Positions 11,004 through 24,124 are shown, numbered from the stretch's first letter. The stretch is DNA of 64,000 nucleotides from Margaritifera margaritifera (GCA_029931535.1 JAQPZY010001665.1:124001-188000); one strand, 5' to 3'. Numbers and translations: made by a program. Notes: generated from the sequence alone by a model not told the origin.

Positions 11004-12606
11004 GCTCACCTAGTTGACATTTGCCAGATAACCAATTGTATCAGCTGTTTGCCAAGAAATCTTTGAAATTTCTTCCAATGCTGTTGATTGCATATGTTAT
11101 GAAAACAATTGTGTCGAGGATTCTCAGGTATTTCTATTTTCAGTCATACTTGATGGCACATCAGCATAATTTGTTCAATAATGAAAAGCCACTATGCCAG
11201 GATGCTTTGAGTCAGAGTTGGACAAAATCTGTTTAGCAATTTTTTTAAAATAAAATTGTTTAAATGTTGTTTTTGTTTTTTTTAACTTTTATTAGTTTGG
11301 ATTGGCATCATTTGTAGGAATATGAAAGTCCACTATGACAAGATGCTTTATATTAAATTCAGTCACATTCACTTTAGCAGTATTTGAAAAGAAGTCATTT
11401 AAATGTTTTTCTATTAGTATTGGTGATGATATTTGACAATGTATTGGTATCATTTGTACAGACTTGAAAGGTCTTATGCCATGATGCTTTCCATTAAGTT
11501 TGGTCAAATTCTATTCAACAGTTTTGGAAAAGAAATAATTTCAAGAATGTTGTATTTTTAGTAATGTTGGTCATACTTTATAGCAGATTGGCACCATTTC
11601 TGTATGTTTTAAAGGTCCTTATACCAGCATGCTCTCTGTCAATTACGATCAAATTCTGTTCATCAGTTTTGGAGAAGTCATCATTTAATGTTCTTTATTA
11701 TTTTATGCAATGGTGGCCATATTTGATGGTGAATCAGCAGAAGTTGTACAAACTTGAAAGTTCTCTCTGCCATGATGCTTACTCTCAAATTTGGTCCAGT
11801 TTTGTTTAGCAGTTTTTGAGAAGAAGTCATAAGGTTTTTCTGTTTTTTAGTAATGACAGCCATATTTAATGGCAGATCAGCATCATTTGTAGAAGCACAA
11901 ATTGTACAAATGTGAGAAGTCGTGATGTTTTCTGTCAAATATGATCAGATTCTGTTCATCAGTAAGTCATTTAAAGTTTTTCCTACTTTTTGTAATGGTG
12001 GCATATTGATAGCATATTTGCATTGCTTGTACAGATTTAAAAGCTGTGTATGAAAGGATACTTTCTTTCAAATTTGGTCAAATTCTTTTCAGTGGTTTTG
12101 GAGAAAAATAAAGGTTTTTATACATTTAGTAATGGTAGCCATATTTGATGGTAGATCAGCTTCATTTGTACAGTTTTAAAAGTCTACTTGCCAGAATGCT
12201 TTCTGCCAAGTTAAATCCAATTGTATTAAACAATTTCACAGAAAAGTCATTTAAGGTTGTTTTTATTTATTTTAAATAATGATGACCATTTTTGATAGCA
12301 TATTAGCAGCATTTGTACAACTTTGAAAGGTCTTCATGCCAGGATGCTTTCTGTCCAGTTTGGTCCAATTCTAGTCAGTAGTTTTGAGGAAGAAGTTTTT
12401 TGCAATTTTTAGTAACAGTGGCCATATTTGATGGCAAATCATCATCACTTGTTTAAATTTGAAGCTCTTCATGTAAGGGTGCCAAGTACCAAATTTGATC
12501 AGAAATGGTCCAGTGTTTTTTTTAAAAGAAGCTTAAAATTGCAATTGTTGATGAATCCAAGACAGACAATGCATAACAGGCATGCCATTAGCAGCCAGGT
12601 GAGCTA
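11004..12606. repeat. Composite repeat of worn ~145-bp units
   Basis: About ten divergent units contain TGGCCATATTTGATGGC, ATCAGCATCATTTGTACA, AGGTCTTCATGCCAGGATGC, and TTTGGTCAAATTCTGTTCAG, each about 143-148 bp apart. The block opens with GCTCACCT (about 11005) and closes with AGGTGAGCT (about 12597), a short inverted pair that may mark its ends. The same family appears in the opposite orientation at 22490-23310. Short open frames inside are incidental. Confidence 0.75.
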
Positions 12607-12810
12607 ATAAATGTGAGTTTCTCCTCCACCAGGTAGTTTTAAATGGTATGGCCTAGAGTGGAGTGTAATAGTGCACCAAGAGATTAAAACATCATGCATA
12701 GTATATTGGATAATATAACCTGTTTCTTTTTTTTTAACATTTTGTATTTCATGTGTTGTTTGAAATTAAGGGAATTCCTATTGAGGTATTGATCTTAACA
12801 CTGTAAAACG

Positions 12811-13289
12811 TGGATATTCATCTCAGTCTAGCAGTGAAGATATGTTATCAAACTGGATATTCATCTCAGTCTAGCAGTGAAGATATGTTATCAAACTGGA
12901 TATTCATCTCAGTCTAGCAGTGAAGATATGTTATCAAACTGGATATTCATCTCAGTCTAGCAGTGAAGATATGTTATCAAACTGGATATTCATCTCAGTC
13001 TAGCAGTGAAGATATGTTATCAAACTGGATATTCATCTCAGTCTAGCAATGAAGATATGTTATCAAACTGGATATTCATCTCAGTCTAGCAGTGAAGATA
13101 TGTTATCAAACTGGATATTCATCTCAGTCTAGCAGTGAAGATATGTTATCAAACTGGATATTCATCTCAGTCTAGCAGTGAAGATATGTTATCAAATGTG
13201 GATATTCATCTCAGTCTAGCAGTGAAGATATGTTATCAAACTGGATATTCATCTCAGTCTAGCAGTGAAGATATGTTATCAAACTGGAT
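12811..13289. repeat. 43-bp minisatellite, 11 copies
   Basis: TGGATATTCATCTCAGTCTA followed by GCAGTGAAGATATGTTATCAAAC repeats at 43 bp with almost no variation; one copy is 44 bp (near 13197). Homogeneity suggests recent expansion. Confidence 0.96.
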
Positions 13290-14110
13290 TTATATGACCT
13301 ACTTTTGTGTCATTTTAACGCAGTAAAGAGAACAGTTTCAGGTTCTCAGGAACCAAAAGGGTTTCCTTGCCAATTTAAATAGACTCCACTTACATCATAA
13401 AGTATTTAAACTTACAGAATTCGACATGCAATTATTTACTCCTGAAGAGGTCTTTTTTCTTTCCATTTTCTCAAGTTTTTCCCCATAAAATGATGGACCC
13501 ATCCTTTATTCTAGATTGTCCTGGTTCAAAGAAAAAGTAAACATTTTAGGAACCATTAATTCAGGCTGCAATTCTACGATTATTGTACTCATTGCTACTG
13601 ATTTCTTTTTGCAATAATTGGATGAATACCAACTGCTTTCTACTACCCAATATGAATAATAGATGCTTTGGTTGAAGAAACGTCAACATGGCCTTGTTTA
13701 TCAGACATGTAATCAGTACTTGAATTAGACATCTTTGAAACTCAATGCTTCTGTTAAAAACATATCAAAACTTAAATAACATTGTGTTTATGTAACATAT
13801 CAAAACTTAAATGACATTATTATGTTTATGTAACATAAATGTCCCTCCACATAAATAACCACTCTTATTATTATTTGCATGTTCATAGTAATTGGAACTC
13901 TGCATATTTTCTTAAGTCATAATCTTTAATGGGGGAAAGAACACCTTTTTGCCATACATTAGACCTAGGTCTTGAAAAACATGAATAATGTTTATTGGCA
14001 TAACCCTTCGTATGCATAGACATATCTATTCTTGTGTGTCAATATCACTGAATGTTACATATAACTTGTATAAATAATGCTTGCAGACTCTCTAGACACA
14101 AAACTCTGAG
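13290..14110. other. Unassigned sequence
   Basis: A small duplicated phrase (ACATATCAAAACTTAAAT near 13761 and 13796) is the only structure noted. No gene recognised. Confidence 0.45.
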
Positions 14111-14111
14111 G

Positions 14112-14872
14112 ATAGAATATATAGAGAATCATACAGGCTATACAAGGATTGTATATTTTGTGGATAATATATTGTATATGATGATTGTATATTTAGTGCA
14201 TACTACATTGTATAAGAGTATTGTATATTTAGAGGATAATACATGGCATATGAGGAGTGTATATTGGTGGATAATACATGGTATATGAGGATTGTATATT
14301 TAGTTGATAATACATGGTATATGAGGATTGTATATTGGTGGATAATACATGGTATATGAGGATTGTATATTGGTTGATAATACATGGTATGTGAGGATTG
14401 TATATTGGTGGATAATACATGGTATATGAGGATTGTATATTAGTGGATTATACATGATATATGAGGATTGTATATTAGTGGATAATGGTATAAGAGGATT
14501 GCATATTAGTGGATAATACATGGTATATGATGATTGTATATTTAGTGGATAATACATGGTATATTTAGTAGATCATACATGGTATATGAGGATTGTATAT
14601 TTAGTGGACAATATGTGGTATATGAGGATTGTATCTTAGTGGATAATACATGGTATATGATGATTGTATATTTAGTGGATAATACATGGTATATGAGAAT
14701 TGTATATTTTGTAGATCATGCATGCTTTTTGATGATTGTATCTTCAGTGGATCATACATGCTGTCTGAGAATTGTATATTTAGTGCATCATACATGCTGT
14801 TTGAGAATTGTTTATTTAGTGCATCACACATGCTGTTTGAGAATTGTATATTTAGTGGATATAGATGCAAAC
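14112..14872. repeat. ~36-bp AT-rich minisatellite, about 21 copies
   Basis: The unit is close to GGATAATACATGGTATATGA plus GGATTGTATATTAGT. Length varies from about 24 to 37 bp and later copies diverge (CATCATACATGCTGTTTGAG). Both strands give short open frames, which are artefacts of the repeat. Confidence 0.93.
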
Positions 14873-15094
14873 ATGTAGTATTCTATGTACTATATACATC
14901 AATAATTCACATCTCTGTGTCAGTAAAAAAAATATAATAGTCATATCAAGAGGTTTCATGTTGAGTTAACGAATACATTGCAACTACTGTAATAGTATAA
15001 AAATATGAATGAAGCATGAGCTGACAAAGGATGAAACTTAAGAAATGCATGACTTTAAATGTTAAACCATAAATTTGTGTAATTGTTAGAGACA

Positions 15095-16348
15095 TTGTGC
15101 ATAAGGAAGCCCCTTCCACATTTCAAGAAGTTCCTTACAGAGCATGCATGGTAAATAAGTTTCTCCCACATTTCAAGTAGTTTCTTTCAGAGAATGCATG
15201 GTAAATAAGCCCCTTCCACATTTCAAGTAGTTCCTTACAGAGCATGCATGGTAAATAAGCCCCTTCCACATTTCAAGTAGTTCCTTACAGAGCATGCATG
15301 GTAAATAAGCCCCTTCCACATTTCAAGTAGTTCCTTACAGAGCATGCATGGTAAATAAGCCCCTTCCACATTTCAAGTAGTTCCATACAGAGCATGCATG
15401 GTAAATAAGCTCCTTCCACATTTCAAGTAATTTCTTACAGAACATGCATGGTAAATAAGCCCCTTCCACATTTCAAGTAGTTCCTTACAGAGAATGCATG
15501 GTAAATGAGCCCCTTCCACATTGCAAGTAGTTCCATACAGAGCATGCATGGTAAATAAGCCCCTTCCACATTGCAAGTAGTTCCATACAGAGCATGCATG
15601 GTAAATAAGCCCCTTCCACATTTCAAGTAGTTTCTTACAGAGCATGCATGGTAAACGAGCCCCTTCCACATTGCAAGTAGTTCCATACAGAGCATGCATG
15701 GTAAATAAGTCCCTTCCACATTTCAAGTAGTTTCTTACAGAGCATGCGTGGTAAACGAGCCCCTTCCACATTTCAAGTAGTTCCTTACAGAGAATGCATG
15801 GTAAATAAGCCCCTTCCACATTTCAAGTAGTTCCTTACAGAGCATGCATGGTAAATAAGTCCCTCCCACATTTCAAGTAGTTCCTTACAGAGCATGCATG
15901 GTAAATAAGCCCCTTCCACATTTCAAGTAGTTCCATACAGAGCATGCATGGTATATAAGCCCCTTCCACATTTCAAGTAGTTCCTTACAGAGCATGCATG
16001 GTAAATAAGCCCCTTCCACATTTCAAGTAGTTCCATACAGAGCATGCATGGTAAATAAGCCCCTTCCACATTTCAAGTAGTTCCATACAGAGAATGCATG
16101 GTAAATAAGCCCCTTCCACATTTCAAGTAGTTCCTTACAGAGCATGCATGGTAAATAAGTCCCTCCCACATTTCAAGTAGTTCCTTACAGAGCATGCATG
16201 GTAAATAAGCCCCTTCCACATTTCAAGTAGTTCCTTACAGAGCATGCATGGTAAATAAGCCCCTTCCACATTTCAAGTAGTTCCTTACAGAGCATGCATG
16301 GTAAAAAAGCCCATTCCACATTTCAAGTAGTTCCTTACAGAGCATGCA
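15095..16348. repeat. 50-bp minisatellite, about 25 copies
   Basis: TTTCAAGTAGTTCCTTACAG, AGCATGCATG, GTAAATAAGCCCCTTCCACA form an exact 50-bp unit through the whole array. Recurring variants (TTCCATACAG, AGAATGCATG, TTGCAAGTAG) are shuffled between copies. The minus-strand open frame of 148 codons (15373-15819) is repeat-derived. Confidence 0.97.
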
Positions 16349-17150
16349 TAGTCATGACAGTCATCATGCTCCAAATAATTTACTATAATATACTTAAGAT
16401 GAACTTATACAGGCATTTTTTCTTCTTCTATTTTTATTAAAAAGTACAATTTCAATTTTGAAATTACCTGTACAAACCTGTAATTGTAGTATTTTCCAGT
16501 AAATGGCCAGTATAAGAGATCGTGTCTATAACTTGAATAAATATATAAAATGATTGGAGTGTCAGAGTATATTCCATAGATTCCAGCCCAAAATGGAAAC
16601 TAGTGCAGAGAATAATTTCAATTGCAGGGGATTTGTCATAGTAGGTGGTGAGACCAAGAACATGTCAAAGCATGCACATTGCAACCAGAAAACGCCCTTG
16701 CTTATCAACTAAGCATTTTTCTCATAGACCATCAGAATGTGGTATAGTCCTACCAATCCTAGCTTTTCAAAGTTATTATTTTGCAAATAGATCAGATATG
16801 TCAATTTATTACTCACAAAATTGCCTCTAAACATAATTGTCATGGAAAAACGATGGTCACTAATTCACTGAGTGAAATTATGAGAAATAATATTGAAAAA
16901 ATTTCCAATAAAGTAAATTATAATCATTAAGCTTATAAAAGATGTATTTCCACCAAAAATCAGATTTGATGGTTACATTCTGTGTAGTTTCCATCTGCCA
17001 TATTTGGTAGTCTAACCTCTGAAAATCACTTAGATTGTCCACTTAGATACATTCAAAGTTTTCTTTGGTAAACAAGAACTCCATCCACTGTTAACTATGA
17101 GTATTCTAAAAATATCACAAATTTTGCATTCTTATAGGTACATTATATTA
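16349..17150. other. Unassigned sequence
   Basis: AT-rich; the 61-codon open frame at 16645-16830 (+) has no recognisable features. Confidence 0.45.
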
Positions 17151-17560
17151 ATAGTGAAATTTAATAGTTTTCATGGATATGAATTTTTGTTGTTTTGTAT
17201 GAAATGAGCTTTTCATCAATACTTCATTCTGGATTGGGACTGTAAATTTATTAGTTTAATGGATATAAATTTTGTTGTTTTGCGTGAAATTAGCTTTTCA
17301 TTGGTACTTCATTCTGGATTGGGACTAAATTTATTAGTTTAGTGGATATGAATTTGTGTTGTTTTGCATGAAATGAGCTTTTCATCAATACTTCATTCAG
17401 GTTTGGGACTGTACATTTATTAGTTTATTGGATATACCCATTTTTTGTTGTTTTGGATATATAAAAAAAGCTTTTCATCGATAATTCATTCTGGATTGGG
17501 ACTGTAAATTTATTTGTTTAATGGATATGAGTTTTTTGTTGTTTTGCAGTACTATATAAT
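17150..17560. repeat. ~85-92 bp tandem repeat, about 4.5 copies
   Basis: CATTCTGGATTGGGACTGTA, TTTATTAGTTTAATGGATAT and TTTTGTTGTTTTGCATGAAA recur at about 17224, 17308, 17394 and 17486. Moderately divergent. Confidence 0.85.
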
Positions 17561-17654
17561 TCATGGATTTGAGATGGAATTATGTTGTTTCACAGATTAT
17601 TCATTGTTTTATTGCTTATTTGAATTCATGATTTGTAGTTACAGTGTCCCTTCA

Positions 17655-18025
17655 CTATAGCATTCTATAATATGACACTGTCCCTAATATAACATGGCCC
17701 CTGATATAACACTGTCCCTGATATAACATGTTCCTGATATAACACAGTCCCTGATATAACATGGTCCCTGATATAACACAGTCCCTGATATAACATGGTC
17801 TCTGATATAACATGATTCCTGATATAAAACAGTCCCTGCTATAACATGATCTCAGATATAACATGATTCCTGATATAACACAGTCCCTGATATAACATGG
17901 TCCCTGATATAACACAGTCCCTGATATAACGTGGTCCCTGATATAACACAATCTCTGATATAACATGGTCTCTGATATAACATGATTCCTGATATAAAAC
18001 AGTCCCTGCTATAACATGGGTAATA
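17655..18025. repeat. 16-17 bp minisatellite, about 22 copies
   Basis: CCTGATATAACACAGTC alternates with CCTGATATAACATGGTC, so the working period is a 33-bp dimer. Some copies carry TCTGATATAACATGATT. Minus-strand open frames here are repeat artefacts. Confidence 0.93.
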
Positions 18026-18059
18026 TCATGGATCACATTATACCGGCTGAAATATTTTT

Positions 18060-18778
18060 TCTTATAATATGGTCCAGTAGAAGATAACCATGCCTACTAT
18101 ATCATGGTACTCTTTATATGCTCCAGTATAAGATAACCACGCCTACTATATCATGGTACTCTTTATATGCTCCAGTATAAGATAACCATGCCTACTTTAT
18201 CATGGTACTCTTTATATGCTCCAGTATAAGATAACCATGCCTACTTTATCATGGTACTCTTAATATGTCCCTGTATAAGATAACTATACCTACTATATCA
18301 TGGTACTCTTAATATGTCCCTGTATAAGATAACCATACCTACTTTATCATGGTACTCTTAATATGTCCCTGTATAAGATAACCATACCTACTATATCATG
18401 GTACTCTTAATATGTCCCTGTATAAGATAACCATACCTACTATATCATGGTACTCTTAATATGTCCCTGTATAAGATAACCATGCCTACTTTATCATGGT
18501 ACTCTTTATATGCTCCAGTATAAGATAACCATGCCTACTATATCATGGTACTCTTAATATGTCCCTGTATAAGATAACCATACCTACTATATCATGGTAC
18601 TCTTAATATGTCCCTGTATAAGATAACCATACCTACTATATCATGGTACTCTTAATATGTCCCTGGTATAAGATAACCATGCCTACTATATCATGGTACT
18701 CTTAATATGCACCAGTATAAGATAATCATGCCTACTATATCATGGCACTCTTAATATGCACCAGTATAAGATAACCAT
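18060..18778. repeat. 49-bp minisatellite, about 15 copies
   Basis: AGATAACCATGCCTACTATA, TCATGGTACTCTTAATATG, TCCCTGTATA make a 49-bp unit (for example starts 18121 and 18170). Two sub-types, CTCCAGTATA and TCCCTGTATA, occur in runs, marking blockwise expansion. Confidence 0.95.
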
Positions 18779-19239
18779 AAATAAGTGAATTCACAGAATA
18801 ACTAAACTATTTACATGAATTTTGTTGGTGCAACAGAATATCTTTTTTTTTTCGGGGGGGTGGGGGGGAGAAGAGGCAGGTATATCCTGATCATACTTCG
18901 AAGCATGCACACTAAAAATTACTTGCACAATTTTTCTTTCTTTCACTTTGTATCATTTAGACCTGACATAACCCACTATAGTAAAATGTATGTCATCATG
19001 CCACTATGTGTGAAATCTTTTGGCAGATAGCCTACATTTTCCATTTAAGGTAAACTACATAATGGATGTTTCTGCAGTGTTTACATAACAATATTTCATT
19101 AATAGAGCCATAGATTCAATTTTTACTTTGATAGAATTGTGTCAAACATTGCATTGTTTTGAAGGACATGCAGCAACAAGTGCTCAAGAACAGTCTCATA
19201 GTGTCTTAGAACAAAAAGTACATCATTTGCTCATGCCTA
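18779..19239. other. Unassigned sequence with G-rich tract
   Basis: CGGGGGGGTGGGGGGGAG lies near 18854-18872. No gene recognised. Confidence 0.45.
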
Positions 19240-19762
19240 TTTGTGCAAAGTGTAGATCCAAATCTGCCATTGTATAATGTGCCCTTAGATCAGGAAACTT
19301 TTTGATTTCATGCAAACAGCATAGACTCAGAACCGTCATTGTATAATGCACTGTACATCAGATGATTTTTCTTTCAGTATGATCCAAACAGCACACACCC
19401 AGATCTGCCATTGTATAATGTACCTGTAAATCGGGCTTTTTCTCTTGATCTAATGCAAGCAGCCAGATTTGTCATTGTATAATGTACTGTACATCAGAGG
19501 ATTTTTCTTTCAATTTCATGCAAACAGCATACACCCAGATCTGCCATTGTATAATGAACTGTACATGTACATCAGAGGATTTTTCTTTTGGTTTAATGCA
19601 AACAGCCAGATATGTCATTCTATAATGAACTGTACATGAGAGGATTTTTCTTTCAATTTCATGGAAACAGCCAGATCTGTTGCTGTATAATGTACCAGTA
19701 GATAGGAACATGTATCTTTCTATTTCATGCAAGCAGAATAGACACAGATCTGTCAATGATGG
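19240..19762. repeat. Divergent ~70-bp tandem repeat sharing hairpin-family words
   Basis: CCATTGTATAATG or close variants recur about every 63-75 bp (near 19268, 19337, 19408, 19471, 19546, 19615, 19682) with ATGCAAACAGC and ATCAGAGGATTTTTCTTTC. CAGATCTGCCATTGTATAATG resembles the hairpin modules at 20140-20567 (GATCTGCCATTGCAGAATGC), so the array may descend from that element family. Confidence 0.75.
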
Positions 19763-20139
19763 GTCTGGTTCTACAGTTTTTACCGTTGTGCAGGCATTAT
19801 AACATGAGCAAATAAGGTACTTTCATTTCTACATGAATACACTTAATCACAATATTTTAAAGTTATATATTTTGGTAATATTTATTTTCTTCATATTAGC
19901 AACATGCATTGTTAGCACATTACCAATGTGCAAAAATATAATTCTTTGTGAAATTATGTTCACATTATCTAAAACAAAAGCAGTGCATATTTGCATGCTA
20001 TGTATGCTGTGTCAGTGAACACAAATGAAAAGAAGTGTGATTACTTTATTGCAGCACAGGGAATATTATGCTGCAATTAATCTGAATTGTTGCTGACAGC
20101 GAGAGTTGTTCAAATAAAATTAAAGAAAAAACATCACAT

Positions 20140-20345
20140 TACCATATATACTCACTTATAAGAAGAGTCCGTCTGCAAACTGCACAGATCCAGATCTGCT
20201 GTCACATAATGCGCCAACAGATCTGGGTCTATGCAGTTTCTTAGGATTAATCAGTGGAACTAACAACATAGATCCTGATCTGCTAGCACATTATGCAATG
20301 GCATATCAGGGTCTGTGTTGTATGCAGTTGGATGGGACTTGTACA
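20140..20345. mobile_element. Double-hairpin fold-back (MITE-like) element, copy 2
   Basis: It starts TACCATATATACTCAC. Module 1 is an inverted repeat with arms AAACTGCACAGATC and GATCTGGGTCTATGCAGTTT. Module 2 has arms ACAACATAGATCCTGATC and the complement-like ATATCAGGGTCTGTGTTGT. The order is module 1 then module 2. Confidence 0.7.
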
Positions 20346-20567
20346 TACCGTATATACTCACGTATAATCTGAGTCCAAATCCAAACAACATAGATCCTGA
20401 TCTGCCATTGCAGAATGCACCATCAGATTAGAGTCTATGTTGTTTGTTTTACTGATTGGTCCTTACAAACTGCATAGACCCAGATCTGCTGTCGCATTAT
20501 GCGATGGCAGATCTGGGTCTATGCAGTTTTGCAGTTGGTATCGGCTTATATGCAAGTATATATGGTA
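20346..20567. mobile_element. Double-hairpin fold-back (MITE-like) element, copy 3, inverted
   Basis: It starts TACCGTATATACTCAC and ends GTATATATGGTA, giving terminal inverted repeats. The module order is reversed relative to the abutting copy 2. Its module 1 (20467-20529) is a hairpin with 30-bp arms (28 of 30 paired) around a 3-nt loop. No coding capacity. The superfamily is unknown; such termini are consistent with a small DNA transposon derivative. Confidence 0.75.
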
Positions 20568-22489
20568 TACTCTATTTCTTTTTCTGAAAGTCTGCTTACT
20601 CGTTAGCATTACATGGTAAAAAAAAAACAACATAGTATCTACTAACATCCAAGTCCGATTCCTGAACCATCCATTCAAATAGTCACCAGCATTTATAGTA
20701 TACACATAATGATCTTTTTAATCAAAAAATTTAACGTGAATAAATTTTTATCAAAAATGAGTTACAATGCTATATTCACTATTATTGTTGGCTGGAAAAT
20801 TGGATGGAGATAGAGTTGATCTTGGTTATTCACATCTGTCAGAGTGACAAGTGAATGCTTCAGAAAAATTGGGATTTTTGAAAATAGAGTCCGGTTTTGT
20901 GTTTATTGGAAATGTTTTGTGGGAGATCTGGTTTAGAGTAATTAAATGTTCATATACTGTCAATTATAGTATGTTAGTGCCATAAAAGTTTCAAAAAACA
21001 GTCTATTTAGCATGTTAGCAACATTAAAGTTTTGTGACTAACTAGAGCCTAATACTTTACTGTATTTAGTGTAAAATATTTTAGCAAAGATAGTTCCTTC
21101 AGATATATTACCCGATCATGCATTAGAACATCCATGACCTTGCAAATACATCTCTCCCAAGCACAAAGCTCTTTATCCAATGGGAGACCACTCTCTTCTG
21201 ACTTCCATCTTGGCAGGCAAACAACTATTTAGTATTTTTATTGCTAAAATAAGCCAAAAGACATGACTAAAGTTTTGTTTCACTTGGAGGGCTGAATCTC
21301 CAAGGTAGTGGATGTTCTAATGTATTCTGATATGGTAAATGTTATCAAAGAATCATTTTTTACTCCAAAAGTTGGCTTTGATGTCAGTGTTGCCAGAATG
21401 TTATGGAAGCTAAAACTTTGTGATTTACAGTTGTAAAAGTTCAGATGTTCAAGTCTGTACTTTTGTATTCCCCCATTCATAAGTTAGCATGTGTCACAGC
21501 ATGCCAATTCCATAAATGAACTTGAGCAGTTTTGTGAATTTGGAGTAATGGCCATAAGCCTTTGAATTGTGACAATGTGAAGTTGCCATTTTTTGGTGGA
21601 GTATTAATTTTCATGGATTTTGTGGTTGCTACCAACATGGAATTTAAATGCCCCAAAAACAATTATGAAGGCAAAAGGACCCTATTCCCCAGTCCGTGAA
21701 TTAAGGTACTGACAAATGTAATTGTTTGCAAAACCATGAAAATTGATAACCATAAAAATACATGCTTCACAGTATCTAGCATTTTCTAAGTTGGTAGCGA
21801 CATTTTCATGTTCTATTTTCTTGCCCTTTGTCAACAAATATTCCCAAGTGTTGCCTTTTGACAGGTATCAAGTATTGCCTTTTGACAAGTATTAAATGTT
21901 GCCTTTTGACAGGCATGAAGGACATTACAACCTGTTCAAGACTGAAATAATACTACTTTGTAAAATTGGGTCAGTCTATAGAGGGTCAGATATTATTTTA
22001 AAAAGTGGCAATATATTGTAAAACGGCAAAAGTTTAAGATTGAATTAGTTTATGTTTTCATGTTTTCTCTTTATTTGCATTTATGCACAGTGGATGATTA
22101 AGTATGAACCGAGTTACTGTAGACCAGTATTAAATAATTGACAAATTGTCCCTACATTTAATATATGAAATTGTTGATAAATTCTGCTAGTTATACATAT
22201 TTTGGTGAATAATGGCTCAGTTTTATCAAGACAGAAAATTTGTAAGAGAGACAATAACAGTAATGGAAGAATGTAATTTTTTAAAAAAAAAGACCAATGA
22301 GGAATTACTATCTTTTATAAAAAGAAGAATTTTTTATTGTTATGCACAAACACCATTTTGTTTTTTTACCTTTTGTTTGTTTGTTGCTCTTTTTGCATCT
22401 ATGAATTAAATGAAGTAGTGTGCACATACATATACTTAAATAGTAGACTTAACTATTCCCTTTTTCTGCTATTGTGAATGCATTATTAT
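20568..22489. other. Unassigned sequence
   Basis: A triplicated TTGCCTTTTGACAGGTAT phrase (about 26-bp spacing) lies at 21850-21915. Short open frames at 21280-21662 (minus) and 22212-22409 (+) show no recognisable features. Confidence 0.45.
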
Positions 22490-23310
22490 TATTATTAATC
22501 CGAAACCAATGAATAGAATTTAATTAAACTTGATAGAAAGCATCCTGGCATGAAGATCTTATGAATTTATACCAAAGATGCTGGTCCACCTTCAAATATG
22601 GCAATTATTATGAAAAACAGAAGAAGAAAAAAAACTTCTCAAATACCACTCAACAAAATTTGACCACATTTTTTAACAAAACGTATCCTAACATAGAGGG
22701 CTTTCAGGTTTGTACAACTGATGCTGATCCACCATAAAATATATCCTCCATTACGAAAAGCAAAAAATCTTTAACCAATTTCATCTCCACAATCTCTGAA
22801 CAGAATTTGATCATATTTGTCAGAAAACATCCTGGCATGAAGACCATTCAAATATGGCCACCATTGCTAAAATGAGAAAAATATTTAAATGACTTCGTTT
22901 CAAAAAAGTTTTAACTGAGTTTAGTAAAATTTGATAGAAAGCATCCTGACATAGAGAGGGCTTTCAGATTTGTATAAATGATGACAATCCACCACTAAAA
23001 ATAAACAAACATTTACACAGCTTTATTTTTTTAAAAACTGCTGAACAGAATTTGATCAACTTTTTTTACACAAAGCATTCTGGTATAGCGTCATTTCAGT
23101 ATTAGACAAAAATGATGCTGATGTGCCACCAAATGTGGACAGAGTAAAAAACTAGACAAGGAAAACCTGGAATAAATCATTTTGGTAACATATGCAATCA
23201 ACAACATTGGAAGAAATTTCAGCAGAAATGATCCTACTGATCCAGATGTTACTGATTTTGCATTTGTCTGTTAGGCAGGTATCAGCTGTTGAGCAATCTT
23301 AGGCCCACTT
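22490..23310. repeat. ~145-bp repeat family in reverse orientation
   Basis: GAACAGAATTTGATCA, AAAGCATCCTGGCATGAAGA, TTTGTACAAATGATGC, CCACC-TCAAATATGGCC recur. These are the reverse complement of the units at 11004-12606. It closes with CAGCTGTTGAGCAATCTTAG near 23287. About five worn units. Confidence 0.75.
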
Positions 23311-24110
23311 GTGCTTCTTTTTATTATTAATTTTCATGAACATCAGTTATTGTGGTTTTTCCAAAAATGAGACTTTTGTTAGTACTTTAATCTATATTTT
23401 GTTGATTGTGGAATGGGTTTTATGGTCTCCACTGAAGGATTATTGTCAATTTTGTCTTAAATTCATTGTTTGTAGCAACCATGAAATACATGTAAATTGG
23501 TTCTGCATGGAAAAAAAGTGGAATCACAGTATTTTTGCTCTTTACTTTTTTTATTCTTTATCACAAGTAGTTTCTATACTAGAACAAAATACATACTTTT
23601 AGTAATTATATAATATTAGATTTTTTTTCCGTGTGTACTATTTGTTAAGTACAAGCATTATTGTCTTCAACCTTCTGAAGATTTACCTTAAGCTGAGGTT
23701 TCTGTATGGGAGTTTTTTCTTATTTTCCTCCTTATTATTTATTCTAGTCTCGGTTGTGTGTAAGATATAAATGATAGCAAATCTGCATGTAACCTGTATG
23801 TAAATAAAACATAATGTACAAATAAATTTTATTCTTATACTGATTGTTAAAATGAAACGTACGAGATAAACAACGAGTGAATAATGGCCTGGGTAATTTA
23901 TGTACAGGTCATTTACAAATGTAAAGCCACATTGTAATATATATATGATTTTGATAATGCAACCAGAGCATCTTTCATTCAAGAATGCTTGATGTTAGGC
24001 AGTATGCAAGATGTCTGTCCAATATCTCAGGTACAGAAGGGTCAAAGGTCAAGTAACATGATAATGAAGTTGATATGATAGATTTAATCACTCCACATAG
24101 TATTTCTTAT
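23311..24110. other. Unassigned sequence
   Basis: Open frames of 97 (23309-23602, +) and 99 codons (23683-23982, minus) are AT-rich, hydrophobic and unrecognised. No gene can be supported. Confidence 0.4.
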
Positions 24111-24124
24111 AAATTATTGTAATG

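Noticed and set aside
12811..13289. CRISPR array (regular 43-bp spacing)
   Set aside because: The whole period is repeated with no unique spacers, there are no cas genes, and the DNA is eukaryotic. The same holds for the other regular arrays.
15373..15819. A 148-codon Cys/Met-rich minus-strand frame
   Set aside because: It is read-through of the 50-bp minisatellite (three units make a 150-bp cycle).
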